From: Ahaetulla prasina
Lineage: Eukaryota > Chordata > Lepidosauria > Squamata > Colubridae
Reading direction: 5' to 3'
Assembly (NCBI RefSeq): GCF_028640845.1
Contig: NC_080540.1
Coordinates: forward strand, 168,583,752-168,647,751
DNA length: 64,000 nt
A model generated the notes under the pieces. That model worked only from the letters and a program-made list of their open reading frames with translations, ran no database searches and was not told the DNA's origin. The number at the start of each line of letters is the position of its first letter. Position 1 is the stretch's first letter. The position numbers and the translations under genes are program-made. This document shows, piece after piece, positions 54,355-64,000 of the stretch.

Positions 54355-54566
54355 CTTACTGTATATACCATTTCATAGTGCTTTACAGCCCTCTCTAATC
54401 GGTTTACAAAGTCAGCATATTGCCCCCAACAATCTGGGTCCTCTGAAGAATGGAAGGCTGTGTTAACCTTGAGCGGATGAGAATCAAACCGCTGGCAACT
54501 AACAATCAGCAGAATTAGCCTGCAGTAACTGCATTCTAACCACTAGGCCACCACACCTCATTATAG
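54355..54566 (-). mobile_element. tRNA-derived SINE (MIR/CORE-like), minus strand
   Basis: Minus-strand order: A-box-like GTGGCCTAGTGGTTAGAATG, B-box-like GGTTTGATTCTC, 'cagattgttgggggcaatatg', tail 'agcactatgaaatggtatata'. Close relative of 6006-6232. Confidence 0.75.
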
Positions 54567-55412
54567 GTATCTAAATAGGTATCTAAATCAACCTGGCTGA
54601 AATTTGATTTGAGTCATTCTGATGTTTCCATTTCCATCCAGATGTTTTTATCAGAATTGTCTGAACTTACACAGCATTCCAAGTACTTGCTAACCACAGC
54701 AGCTTTGTTGTCCCCTTTCCTATCTGGGACTGGAAAGGAAATTTTTCAGTGAAGGACACGCCTGCTTGCTGTAGTATGGCAGCTTTTGATTTAGCAACCG
54801 AATAAGCTTAAGCATTTGTTCCCGATCCTGAGGGAAGTTTCCTGTTATAAAGCTTCCCTAATATAAATAAGTAAACTCAGCAATCCTAGTTAACTATTTC
54901 TCTAGGGTTGGTTTTACAATAGCCCAAGTAGAAGGAAAATAGCGCTGCGCTGCCATCTATCGGCAGCCTCCAGAACTACATCACCTTCTGGCTCCAACTT
55001 AGACCCTTTTAGACTGGAGGATGCATAAAGAACAAACAAAACGATTGAGGCCAATAAATCCCACCGTTCTCCTAAGCTTCCGTGCAGCTGCACGGAAATA
55101 GCTTCAGCTCAGCCAACCATTGCTTTTCCTCCGAGCCCTGCAGGAAAAAAGCGAGTGCTGGAAAGGATAAAGACAGAGAGATGAAACTGTAGCCATGGCA
55201 GTTACATTAAGCTATTGATCTGATGGGTGGTGGGGGTGGGGATCAATAGCTATTAAATGTACAATGAAAGCAGGTGCTAGGAACATCCATTGAGAACAGT
55301 TGAGCATCAAGGAAAGAAAATAGGGGAAAGCAACAGGCAGCTGTGCCAGGAGCTCTTTTAGGGAATGAATGCAGGCGTGCAGCTTACTGGCTTTGTGCCA
55401 GGTATGAAATTA
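54567..55412. other. Unassigned stretch
   Basis: No recognised exon or repeat. A short palindromic segment 'cgtgcagctgcacg' is at 55081-55094. Confidence 0.4.
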
Positions 55413-55745
55413 CAGGTAGGCCTCACTTACCGACTGCCTTGTTTAAAACCTTGATCTAAGTTATGATGATGGTGTAGAACAAAAATCAGTTTTGCAATCA
55501 ATTCTCGCATTTAGGACCCTCACAGTGTGTACTTCACAACAGGCTTCCAACAAGCTGAGTTAATGGGGATTGCAAAACAAAATGGTAAGTCACAGTTACA
55601 CGATGTCTCATTTAACAACCAAATGGGAAGTGGGATATCGTAAACCCACCACAGTCACATGATTTCCCACTTAATGACACTTAGACTATGGCACTTAATA
55701 GTTGAATTGCTTGTCCCAATTGTGATTGTTAAGTGAAATATGCAA
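55413..55745 (+). mobile_element. TA-flanked MITE-like element, diverged
   Basis: CAGGTAGGCCTCACTTACC after TA (55411-55412); inside 'catttaacaacc', 'cacatgatttcccacttaatgac' and 'attgtgattgttaagtgaaat'. Related to family T but strongly diverged. Confidence 0.55.
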
Positions 55746-56027
55746 ATCTTTAAATATCTTTCAGAATGGGATGGAATTGATTTTTTTTATTGCATAATGT
55801 GCAAATAATAATTAAATTTAAGAAGGAGAAGAAAATATATTGTATTAGACCATAATGGGGGGTGAAGAGGAATATGCTTAAGGATGTACCTGACCAATAA
55901 TCTGTTCACAATGATTTTTTTTATTATGTTTATAAAAAATAAAAAAAATTCAAAAAAAAAGAAAGGAAAAGAAATATACAAATCTCCATCTATCTACCGG
56001 TATGTCCTTACCCCCACCACATTTGGC

Positions 56028-56321
56028 TTCAGACATTGCAGCATCCCCATGGTTATGTGATCAAAATTTGGACACTTGGCAATAGGCTCATATTTATGAC
56101 GGTTGCAATGTCCAGGGGTCATGTGATCACTTTTTGTGACCTTCTGACAAGCAAAGTCAATGGGGAAGCCAGATTCACTTAACCGTGTTACTTCACAACA
56201 ACAGAAGTGATTCACTTAACAATGGCAAAAAAGATCAGAAAATAGAGCAAAATTCACTTAACAAATGTTTCACTTGGTAACAGAAATACTGGACTCAATT
56301 GTGGTCGTAAGCCGAGAACTT
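56028..56321 (-). mobile_element. TA-flanked MITE, family T, partial, minus strand
   Basis: 'gcagcatccccatggttatg', 'cacttggcaataggctcat', 'agtcaatggggaagccagattc' (in part) and 'caattgtggtcgtaagccgag' match the 14103 copy. The left terminal repeat is missing. Confidence 0.72.
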
Positions 56322-56902
56322 CAAATACCACCTTCTACATTGTTATATTTTGATTTCAGCATCCTAATCTTTAAAAAGTGCTTAAAAAGTTACCTCGAAA
56401 GAGAGAGAATAAAACATGCAATACACAATTTTTCTCCCTAGTTTTCAGCCATCCAAAGGAAAAACAGGGGAGGTGGGATTCTGCTATGCATCCTTTCCCC
56501 CTTTCTTTCTTTTTCTGTGCCTTCGTCTCTCTAATTCTATCCTATTCCCACTGGCTCAAGTCCTGAATAGAACTGGGCCTCTGAGCCCTCCTGACAGAAT
56601 CACTGAGAACAGCTGATGAGAATTTTTATCCTACTACAAATAGCATTTCTGATAGGAAATCTGGTTTAGATGGAAATGAGGTAAAGGCTTAAACTCATCT
56701 CGCCATCTATAGGCCATCTAAAGTTTTTTCCCCTAGCATGTTGCAGCTACTACCTCTAGTTAAAATCATTACATTAATAATTGCTTCATGCAATTCATAA
56801 AGCAAAATTGAGGTCAGAGTGTGGGAACGTCACTTCCTCTGTCTCTAGTGTTAAGAAACAACTAGGATGAGATTGTGTTTTTGGGAGTTCAGATTTGTTT
56901 CA
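56322..56902. other. Unassigned stretch
   Basis: No recognised element. Pyrimidine-rich run at 56487-56515. Confidence 0.35.
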
Positions 56903-57883
56903 TAGTGTCTGGAGGCCGTGCGGGTCTGGATGGGGAAGAACAGGCTTCAACTCAACCCTTCCAAGATGGAGTGGCTGTGGATGCTGGCATCCCGGTACAG
57001 CCAGCTTATTCCATCACTGACTGTTGGGGGCGAATCATTGGCCCCCAGGGGGAGGGTCCGCAACTTAGGTGTTCTCCTGGACGATCGGCTGTCTTTAGAA
57101 GAACATATGACGGCCGTCGCCAGGGGAGCTTTTTATCCGGTGCGCCTGATACACCAGTTGCGTCCCTTCCTAGACCGGGATTCCCTATGCATGGTCACTC
57201 ATGCCCTTGTCACTTCCCGCCTGGACTACTGCAATGCTCTCTACATGGGGCTCCCCTTGAAGAGCACCAGGAGGCTCCAGCTGGTCCAGAATGCAGCTGC
57301 GCGGGTAATGGAGGGAGCACCACGTTGCTCCCATGTAACACCTCTCCTGCGCAAGCTGCATGGGTTGCCGGTGGTCTTCCGGGTGCAATTCAAGGTGTTG
57401 GTTATCACCTTTAAAGCGCTCCATGGCATAGGACCGGGTTACTTACGGGACTGCCTACTGCCACCAATAGCCTCCCATTGACCTGTGCGCTCCCATAGGG
57501 AGGGCCTCCTCAGGGTGCCGTCAGTCAAACAATGCCGACTGGCGGCCCCCAGGGGGAGGGCCTTCTCTGTGGGGGCTCCTGCCCTTTGGAATGAGCTGCC
57601 TCCGGGGTTGCGTCAACTCCCCGACCTCCGGACCTTCAAACGCGAGCTCAAGACGTTTTTATTCCACCGTGCGGGGCTAGCCAAACGAAATTTTAATGGG
57701 GTTTTTTATGAAGGTTTACGATAGTTTTAATTTTATTTGGCCAGTTTTAGAATCAGTTTTTTAATATGTTTTTAAATTTTGTTTATGTCTATGTTGTTTT
57801 ATTTTTTGGCTGTTAACCGCCCTGAGTCCTTCGGGAGAAGGGCGGTATAAAAATCAAATAAATAAATAAATAAATAAATAGTC
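56903..57883 (+). pseudogene. L2-clade LINE, 5'-truncated after the catalytic core
   Basis: The frame starts at CLEAVRVWMGKNRLQLNPSKMEWLWML, just downstream of where YADD would be, and continues RVRNLGVLLDDRLSLEEHMTAVARGAF, LDYCNALYMGLPLKSTRRLQLVQNAAARVMEGAPRCSHVTPLLRKLHGLPVVFRVQF, GPGYLRDCLLPPIASH, stop TGA at 57479-57481 (likely decayed CGA), then PVRSHREGLLRVPSVKQCRLAAP, FSVGAPALWNELPPGLRQLPDLRTFKRELKTFLFHRAGLAK. The 3' UTR ends CCGCCCTGAGTCCTTCGGG and (AAATA)n. Close relative of the copy at 25115; one stop in an otherwise open frame suggests a moderate age. Confidence 0.93.
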
Positions 57884-58150
57884 CGATGCAATACAGATAG
57901 AAGCACTATAGAAGTGCTTCTTATAATGGCATGAGGCATTTAAGTGTTTAACTGGTGCAATTTTTAGAGCTGGCCTCCTCCCTTGATATATGAGCAAATT
58001 CAATGTTCCCTGCTTTCATATTGATTGAATTCCATTGCAATGAAACCATATTTATGAAATATATTAATAGTTTATGGCTCTATTCCGTCCACTAAGCAGG
58101 CACCTCAGAGTTTCTCATGCAAACTCCAGGAGAAAAATAATATTTTCTAA
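57884..58150. other. Unassigned stretch
   Basis: AT-rich, nothing recognised. Confidence 0.35.
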
Positions 58151-58154
58151 GACC

Positions 58155-58290
58155 ATGGTTTAAGAAGAGATCCGACAACCATTTTTAAGACTATGGTGCT
58201 GATATAGGGTCTCCTGCTTGAGCTTGAGGTTGGACTAGAAGACCTGAAAGGTCCCTTCCAACTCTTTTATTCTGTTATTTTGTACTAGAG
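58155..58290 (+). mobile_element. CR1 LINE 3' end
   Basis: 'tagggtctcctgcttgagc', 'ttggactagaagacctg' and 'ggtcccttccaactctttta' match the CR1 3' ends at 49300 and 61995. Coding part lost. Confidence 0.75.
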
Positions 58291-58427
58291 TCTGATGTCT
58301 GAATCAAATAGGGTGGATCTTAAAATTCCCCATGAAAGAACATGATAAAAAGAACAGTGATGTCCATTTTAAGAAATACATCTAACAACAACAAAATCCA
58401 GTAACAATAAAAAAAGTAATGTTGGAT

Positions 58428-59084
58428 TGTATGATAAAATGGGCGCAAAATATTCAACAACCTATAATGATGGAAACGTGGGAGAAAATTTGGGTTAGGA
58501 ATGTTAAATTTATTCAAGCACAAAATCTAAGAGAAAATTTTTATAAAATGTTTTATAGATGGCATTTAGACCCTAAAAAGTTGGCATGTATGTATCCGAA
58601 TATGCAACCTAAATGTTGGAGATGTGATAGTGTTGATGCTACCTATTATCATATATGGTGGACTTGTAATAAAATCAAACCGTTTTGGATTAAAATATGG
58701 TGGATTATGCAGAATATCTTGAAAAAGAAGATAAAGTATACTCCACAATTGTTTTTATTAGGTATAATTACGGATTGTACAGTAATATAGACTAAATTAA
58801 TATTGAACTTAATATCAGCAGCGAGACTTTTGGTGGTGCAATATTGGAAGAAAGAATTGTCTACAATTGAAGAATGGACACTCAAAATTTCAAATTTGGC
58901 AGAAATGGCAAAAATTTCTGCGTATCTGAAAGATTATTCACAAGAATGATATATAGTAGAATGGAGAAAATGGATTGATTATATTCAAAACAAGTATCAG
59001 ACTAAAAAGTATCAAATAGCTTATGAGTGATTGTAGGAAAAGTATTGTACTTGTGTATTTGTTTAAAAGGGAAAGGGGAGTTAA
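58428..59084 (+). pseudogene. L1 LINE ORF2 C-terminus (5'-truncated L1)
   Basis: The frame reads MIKWAQNIQQPIMMETWEKIW, ENFYKMFYRWHLDPKKLACMYPNMQPKCWRCDSVDATYYHIWWTCNKIKPFW, ILKKKIKYTPQLFLLG (58428-58770), then after a stop and shift RLLVVQYWKKELSTIEEWTLKI, VEWRKWIDYIQNKY. This is the C-terminal region of L1 ORF2p, including the CWRC..H..W zinc-knuckle-like motif. The 3' UTR continues past a nested element and ends at 61140. The outer target-site duplication aaaaagtaatgttggat is at 58411-58427 and 61141-61157. Confidence 0.9.
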
Positions 59085-59098
59085 GGGAGCAATGGAGG

Positions 59099-59814
59099 GA
59101 GACGACTTCCGGTGTCCAGGGGCAACGGGTCGTCTGGAGGCTTCTCTTGCCCCCAGCGCCCGAATCCGGCCGCCGCCGAGGCCCCCAGGGGCCAGGTGTT
59201 CCGAAAAGGACACCTGCCGCACGGACGGCTCGCCAGGGGTCTCCCAGCCGACATACAGGACTGGGGGGACCGATGCTGGCGCGTCCTAGGCTCGGCGGGG
59301 TTCGGAGGCCACGGGCCACGGCCATTACTTTGGTCGTCGCCTGGGCCGCTGTGCCCGGTGACACCGGGGCTTTGGATTTATAACTGCAGCAGCCTGGTGG
59401 TGAACAGGGAACGGAGAAGAATTGAGGAATGGAGAAGGGAAGGGGATATCGGTAACGCGAGTGGAGTGCTCCGAGTGCGGGGGGGTTTTTCTCCCCTGCG
59501 GCTGGAAGGAGCACGAGTCATTCTGGAGAGAGGAGAACTTAAAATAAGAAGATTACTGGTTTTGTGGAGCTCTGGAGAGAAGAGGTGATGGAGAAATTTA
59601 GGAGGGAGGGTTTGAGGCCCCCCCTCTGGGGAACAGTGGTGGCGTCCAGCTTCCGCCTTCACTATGAGAATCTTGATGACATCACTTCCCTTCGGCTTCC
59701 TGGTTGACTAACTGTACTCTGGACTCGTTGCTCCTGTGAGTGCCCCCCTGGTGGATCCGGAGGAAATTACAAGGATACTGTGCTTGCCTGAGGATTTTGA
59801 ATTTTTTTTTCCAA
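59099..59814 (+). promoter_or_regulatory. CpG-rich 5' UTR / putative promoter of the ORF1-only element
   Basis: The G+C- and CpG-rich start (cggccgccgccgaggcccc at 59168-59186 and onwards) stands out against the AT-rich flank. L1 5' UTRs carry an internal polymerase II promoter, which is the inferred role here. Open frames through it on both strands are compositional. Confidence 0.6.
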
Positions 59815-60639
59815 ATGGCAAAAGGTCAGAGACCAACTGCTGGAGAGATGGAGAGAATTCTGGAAAAGTTATCCAATATGGACAAGAAACTGGATGATTT
59901 GCAAAGAGGCCAAACGGAAATAAGAGCAGAAATTGTGACTATTCAAAAGGATTTAAAGGATACTCAACAAGTCTCAGCAGAAAACAAGCAGAAAGTGGAA
60001 GGTCTGGAGGGTGAGATGCGGGCAGTGCAGAAAAGAGAGGAGACGACAGGCAATGCTGTGCTTGGACTACAGATGGATAAAATGTCTTATTTCCTTAGGT
60101 TTCAAAATTTGGAAGAAGTGGACCAAGAAGATTTGAGAGATGTTGTGACTAAATTGTTGGGAGAATTTCTTGGGAGAGGTGTTGATTTCATGAATTGGGA
60201 TCTGGATCGAGTTTATAGAGTTAATTCACAATATGCACGCACGCATGCAGTTCCCAGAGAGGTTCATGTCAAATTTGTGAGAAGAGAGACGAGAGATGAA
60301 ATTCTTAGAAAACATAGGAGTGGGGCATTGACTTACAGGGGCAGGAGATAGCCATTCTGAGGCAGATTCCCAGACAGGTACGTGAAATGAGAAAGAAATA
60401 TTACTTTTGTCAAGCAAATTGTACCAGAAGGAGTGGGCTTCAGATGGCTGATGCCAGAGGGATTGATGATTTTCCGGGAGGGCATTAGGAAAAAAATTAG
60501 TACAATTGCGGAGGCTACGGCCTACGTGGAGGAACACAAAGCCCTCCTGGAATCAGATGACCCAGGAATTGAAGAAGGGGAGGTTATAGACCATGGGGCG
60601 GTGGCGGCTGCCGCTGTTGCCGCCCTCGAGTTGGGTTAG
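59815..60639 (+). pseudogene. L1 ORF1p-like protein, frameshifted
   Basis: The start ATG at 59815 (ccaaATGG) opens MAKGQRPTAGEMERILEKLSNMDKKLDDLQRGQTEIRAEIVTIQ, a coiled coil (roughly residues 10-80) with heptad-like spacing. MSYFLRFQNLEEVDQEDLRDVVTKLLGEFLG follows (RRM-like domain), then WDLDRVYRVNS and VPREVHVKFVRRETRDEILRKHRSG (C-terminal domain). A frameshift near 60340 moves to GQEIAILRQIPRQVREMRKKYY, and another near 60405 to FVKQIVPEGVGFRWLMPEGLMIF, with a last part EEGEVIDHG and an Ala-rich end at 60639. About 275 codons in all. ORF1p is a trimeric RNA-binding chaperone. The frameshifts make this copy inactive. Confidence 0.88.
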
Positions 60640-60945
60640 GCTGAACCCAGAGTTCTGAGATCCAAAACTAGGAAGTGATAAAGATATTTGGTATTGTGTT
60701 GGTTTTCCTTATTCTCTTTTGTATGATATTCTGTTTATTCTTGACCCTTCTTTATTGCGTATGTAAGATTTGTAAACTTAGCTACTTCGTGTCACCTGCT
60801 TGCCATATGGCTGTTGTATGTGTTAAAAAATTTGAGTAAAATTCTTATCTAGGATAAGAAAAATGAAAATTTGCCATACCTGATATGTATTTGTATATAC
60901 CTTTTTTGACCAATAAAAACTTTTTGAACAAAAAAAAAAAAAAAA

Positions 60946-61140
60946 GGGAGCAATGGAGGAGATGAGATTATGGGTTATGGTTTTTGTAGTATTTTAGCAT
61001 ATGTTTGTTAGATGTTATACCCTGTATTTTGCTCTGGGAAGTCTCCGTGGGGGAGGGGGGAAGGGGAAAGGGGAGGGGGGAAGGGAGGGTGGGAGATAAT
61101 TGTTAAAAAAAAATTTATTGTAAAACTTTTTCAATAAAAA
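60946..61140 (+). mobile_element. 3' UTR and poly(A) of the outer L1
   Basis: Continues the L1 interrupted at 59084. Contains the polypurine tract 61049-61092, with G-runs of three to six, and ends 'ctttttcaataaaaaaaa'. Confidence 0.87.
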
Positions 61141-61157
61141 AAAAAGTAATGTTGGAT

Positions 61158-61884
61158 ATGTTGGCACCAAGCTTCTAGATTCTCTTCCTCATATACAAGT
61201 ATTTCTCTTCCATGTACAATTAGAACTTTTGCTGTTGTTCACAGCACCATCTTGTACACATGTATACACACTGAAAAGAGTTTTAACTTCTTTATTAACA
61301 GATCAAGACAGCATTAGCCAGTAAGATCTTAATTTGAGCAAGAAGAAAGTTTAGGAATTTACCCCTTGGCTCCCCAAGCTGTACATCCTCAGCCCTACAT
61401 AGACTCCTTGGAAAATATCAGTTTAATGCCTCTCTATGAACACTTAACCATCTCTGGATCTTGAACATGTTGGAAAAGCAGATCTGCTATAGTTGGGTTT
61501 TAAGGATGCTATGAATATGAAGTCAAATCTAAATATGATTGAAATGAAGCCAGATTAAGCTAACTGCAGACTAGGTAAGGCATGCTTGCATCCATAACTT
61601 GAGCCATTTTAAAGAAAGCTCTTACCACCCTGTTTTCATTCCTGATGATTGATATTTAGCTAAGAAATTAGCAAAGCTCTTAGAAAATGAGTTAATCTTC
61701 TTAATCATAGTACTATGTGTTCCAATTATAAAACAACTGGGAAAGTCACTGAGTAAGTTTTTTGGAAGAATCAGAGATTTGACAGAACAATGATGATTAT
61801 GATGATAAAGATGATTTGCATCAGCCCAACCTAACTAAATACTTCAAGAAGCGATATTGGCCAGTGACAGAGAATACAGTCTGT
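61158..61884. other. Unassigned AT-rich stretch
   Basis: No recognised repeat or exon. Confidence 0.35.
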
Positions 61885-61930
61885 CATCACACTTGGCCAA
61901 TAAAAATTCTATTCTATTCTATTCTATTCT
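61885..61930 (+). mobile_element. L3/Snake1 LINE terminal scrap with (ATTCT)n
   Basis: 'catcacacttggccaataaa' and five ATTCT units (61906-61930). Only the last 20 bp or so of the LINE remain. Confidence 0.82.
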
Positions 61931-61994
61931 CTGGAGCTGTTGGAAGTTGCTTGCTCAATGAAGACTCGATGGCAGACTTGCAACAAATGCCAAA

Positions 61995-62150
61995 AATAAT
62001 TTTAAAAACTTCTGGGCGATTGTGGGTGCCCCATCACTCGAGGTTTTTAAGAAGAGACCAGACAGGTTGGTACAGGGTCTCCTGCTTGAGCAGGGGGTTG
62101 GACTTGAAGACCTCCAAGGTCCCTTCCAGCTCTATTCTGAACTGAACTGA
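61995..62150 (+). mobile_element. CR1 LINE 3' end
   Basis: 'gggtgccccatcactcgagg', 'ttaagaagagaccagacagg', 'ttggacttgaagacctccaag' and 'cccttccagctctattctg', the end of a CR1. 5'-truncated. Confidence 0.82.
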
Positions 62151-63435
62151 AACAGCAGTTGGTGATTGTATTGTGGATGGAAGTTGTAACATGCATGAAT
62201 AAACATGGTCAGGAAAGGCTACTGTACAGTCCATCCCTATGACAAGCCCAATCAGACTGAAATCACAAATCAGGATATGGCATTACAAAGTGTCTGCCAA
62301 GGTCAACGTCTCTACATATTCCCATGGCTGACTGCTGAAGTTTTCTGCTTTTGTAGCCACTCTTCCTTGACATTTCTGAATGTAAGCTTAGAGCTCAGAC
62401 ATGTTTTAACAATGAATAGCAGCCTACTGACTTGCCCTTTCCCTTTTGAGGAGCAGTGAGAATTAAATCCACAGTCAAAGGTATGAGCCAATGAGTGACA
62501 GCAAGACAAGGTCTCACAGGCACCTTTCCCCAGAGTCCTCACATCTTGAGTCAAAATATGTTGGTTACAGCTTATAAACATATTCTTATTAAACCTAGCA
62601 TGAGAGATCTCAGTAGCCTCAAATTCTGCTTAGATATGAATGATAAAGCCTGCGGCTCTGGAGGATGGCTTTGTTTTCATGGCAAGCTTAGGAGCACAAC
62701 GCAAGTTACTTTTAGCTTCTATTATTCACCCATTATTTATGTTCATACCTAATCACACGCCATATCTGAAGTTCTTTTGTACTGCCCCAATATTGTATTA
62801 TTTCTTTCTTATATCCACCCCACCCGCTTGTTTTTGAAAAACATATCAGCAGGTTAGTTCAGGAAGTAACAAATTTATGCAGTGAATATTCCAAACTATT
62901 TTTTTCAAAGAAGAAAATTGCTTTTATGTAAATTCCATAGGGGTGGGTGGGGTGGGGTAATCCCAGAACCTGAGATGCAATCAAAGTAAATAGTCCCATA
63001 AAATACCCAATTTCTGATTATATAAAGATCAAATTATAGGAAAGGTTTCATGGGTATGCCTGGAGAACTTCCAAGAATCAATCAACATCAAAATATTTTG
63101 CACCCACATCAAATATGTTACAAAGGTTCACTCCATATTCTCAACCATTTGAAAATATGTAATGTTTTTCTAGTTGGAAAAACCTGCATTCCAATTCCTA
63201 TTCATCTGGTGCCAAATATTTTTCCAAAGCAACTCAATGAATGTTTTTTACTTTGTGGAATTGTATGTGTTTCCAGTAGGTTCTCCAATATTGTTATTAT
63301 AGAGAATTCCTTCCCATAGAATGAAAAATCTATTTAAACCCTGTTTCAGATTGACAGATGATCATTATTTATTAGTCACCAATTATATGATCTGAGGACA
63401 GCAATAGCAGGAGAAGAAACTGAAGATACAGTTAT
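62151..63435. other. Unassigned AT-rich stretch
   Basis: No recognised transposon or exon; frames up to 89 codons have no motif. Confidence 0.35.
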
Positions 63436-63494
63436 TTGTCAGTTACTTAATATGTAGTTCTTATAAGGAGTTGGACAAAAAGAAGCAGCCTGTT

Positions 63495-63612
63495 TAAAAT
63501 TTTAATAGTGATTGTAATTGATTTCCCTGTTTTTATATTCTGTATTTTGCATAAACTATCTTGAGTGTCTCAGAAAGGCAAACAATAAATCTAACAATAA
63601 ATAATAAATGGG
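63495..63612 (+). mobile_element. Old L2/SINE-type 3' end
   Basis: 'gcataaactatcttgagtgtctcagaaagg' (in part) followed by 'caataaatctaacaataaataataaat' (in part) resembles the degraded L2-type 3' hairpin and AT-rich tail. No coding part. Confidence 0.5.
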
Positions 63613-64000
63613 TACAAGAGAGAAGCCAAAATGTGCTGGACCTGATATTGTAGGGAATAAGTAACTGTTTCAGACAGATTTTACTATTGTGGAAGGATTT
63701 GTGGAAGGCTTCCAAGTAGCCCAAAGAATATATTCTTCGCTACATCTCGAGATCTGCCAAGTTCAATTCTTGTTAAAATACAAATATTAGGGTGAGTCCA
63801 GATTCTGATTTGGTGATCTCCCTAGCTGTATGCTTTTTGGGTCCGGAGAAAGTCAAGGCAGAGCAAAGGATAAATCGAACATTTTGTATTTTCAATATCA
63901 TCAGGTTGTGCATCTTCCTTTTGTTATATTTACATACTGATGTCCTGTTCTGCAATGAAAATAGGTAGGTATACCCAGATATCAAACATGTGGCACGTTT
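63613..64000. other. Unassigned stretch to the window end
   Basis: No recognised repeat or exon. Confidence 0.35.

Larger units (their letters stand above)
59099..60945 (+). mobile_element. ORF1-only L1-derived element (HAL1-like), nested in an L1
   Basis: The unit is bounded by the perfect 14-bp duplication gggagcaatggagg at 59085-59098 and 60946-60959. In order it has a CpG-rich 5' region of about 715 bp (59099-59814), an L1 ORF1 (59815 to about 60639), a 3' UTR of about 290 bp with no reverse-transcriptase or endonuclease coding sequence, and AATAAAAAC...poly(A) at the end (60911-60945). The full-length start with its G+C-rich promoter-like region and the complete 3' end show that this is a complete insertion and not a 5'-truncated L1. 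Its 3' UTR differs from that of the surrounding L1. It depends on another L1 for ORF2p. Confidence 0.85.

Noticed and set aside
56875..57414. 179-codon plus-strand frame overlapping the L2 fragment
   Set aside because: It is the wrong frame of the L2 reverse transcriptase (the right frame is 56918-57724).
58938..59662. Frames on both strands in the CpG-rich region
   Set aside because: They are in the 5' UTR of the ORF1-only L1 element and have no stops mainly because of G+C content.
1..64000. CRISPR-like or operon-like organisation
   Set aside because: The regularly spaced repeats are microsatellites and transposon families; the sequence is vertebrate with no bacterial gene structure.

Overview
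The window is repeat-rich vertebrate DNA, most probably intergenic or intronic sequence from a squamate reptile and most likely an advanced (caenophidian) snake. The reasons are: four tRNA-derived Sauria-type SINEs with a BovB-like 3' end; at least six CR1/L3-type ('Snake1') LINE 3' ends that run directly into (ATTCT)n, the same repeat as AATAG and a recognised snake signature; squamate L2, L1, Penelope-like and RLE-type LINE remnants; and more than twenty copies of short hAT-like elements with CAG(T/G)G(G/T)TG termini. I found no host exon, tRNA gene, rRNA gene, CRISPR array or bacterial-type gene that the sequence supports. Nearly every long open frame lies in a retroelement, an antisense SINE, a microsatellite or a non-autonomous element.

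Layout. 1-8 kb: hAT and TA-flanked miniature elements, a Sauria SINE, an LTR-like block, an RLE-type LINE tail split by a SINE, and a CR1-like LINE 3' half. 8-21 kb: mostly unassigned sequence with a 568-bp solo LTR, a 649-bp hAT element, an L3/Snake1 LINE end with its (ATTCT)n tail, and two further Sauria SINEs. 21-28 kb: a Penelope-like foldback next to a polypurine tract, then a four-level nest in which a hAT element holds a Penelope-like element, which holds an L2 LINE, which holds an antisense piece of L2; a 5S-rRNA-derived SINE follows. 28-37 kb: MITEs, (ATTCT)n tails, a Penelope-like fragment with a GIY-YIG remnant, and L2 and CR1-like LINEs on the minus strand. 37-50 kb: MITEs, an RTE-like LINE, an old L2, and clustered L3/Snake1 tails including one inserted inside another LINE tail. 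50-58 kb: TA-flanked MITEs, a CR1-like LINE split by a second solo LTR, and an L2 reverse-transcriptase fragment. 58-61 kb: a 5'-truncated L1 that holds an ORF1-only L1-derived element with perfect target-site duplications. 61-64 kb: AT-rich and mostly unassigned.

No genes work together here. What can be read is insertion history. Target-site duplications can be seen for many elements: 8 bp for hAT-like elements, TA for the Tc1/mariner-like MITE, 4 bp for the solo LTRs, and 12-17 bp for SINEs and L1. They give the order of nesting in several places. The most notable object is the HAL1-like (half-L1) element at 59099-60945.
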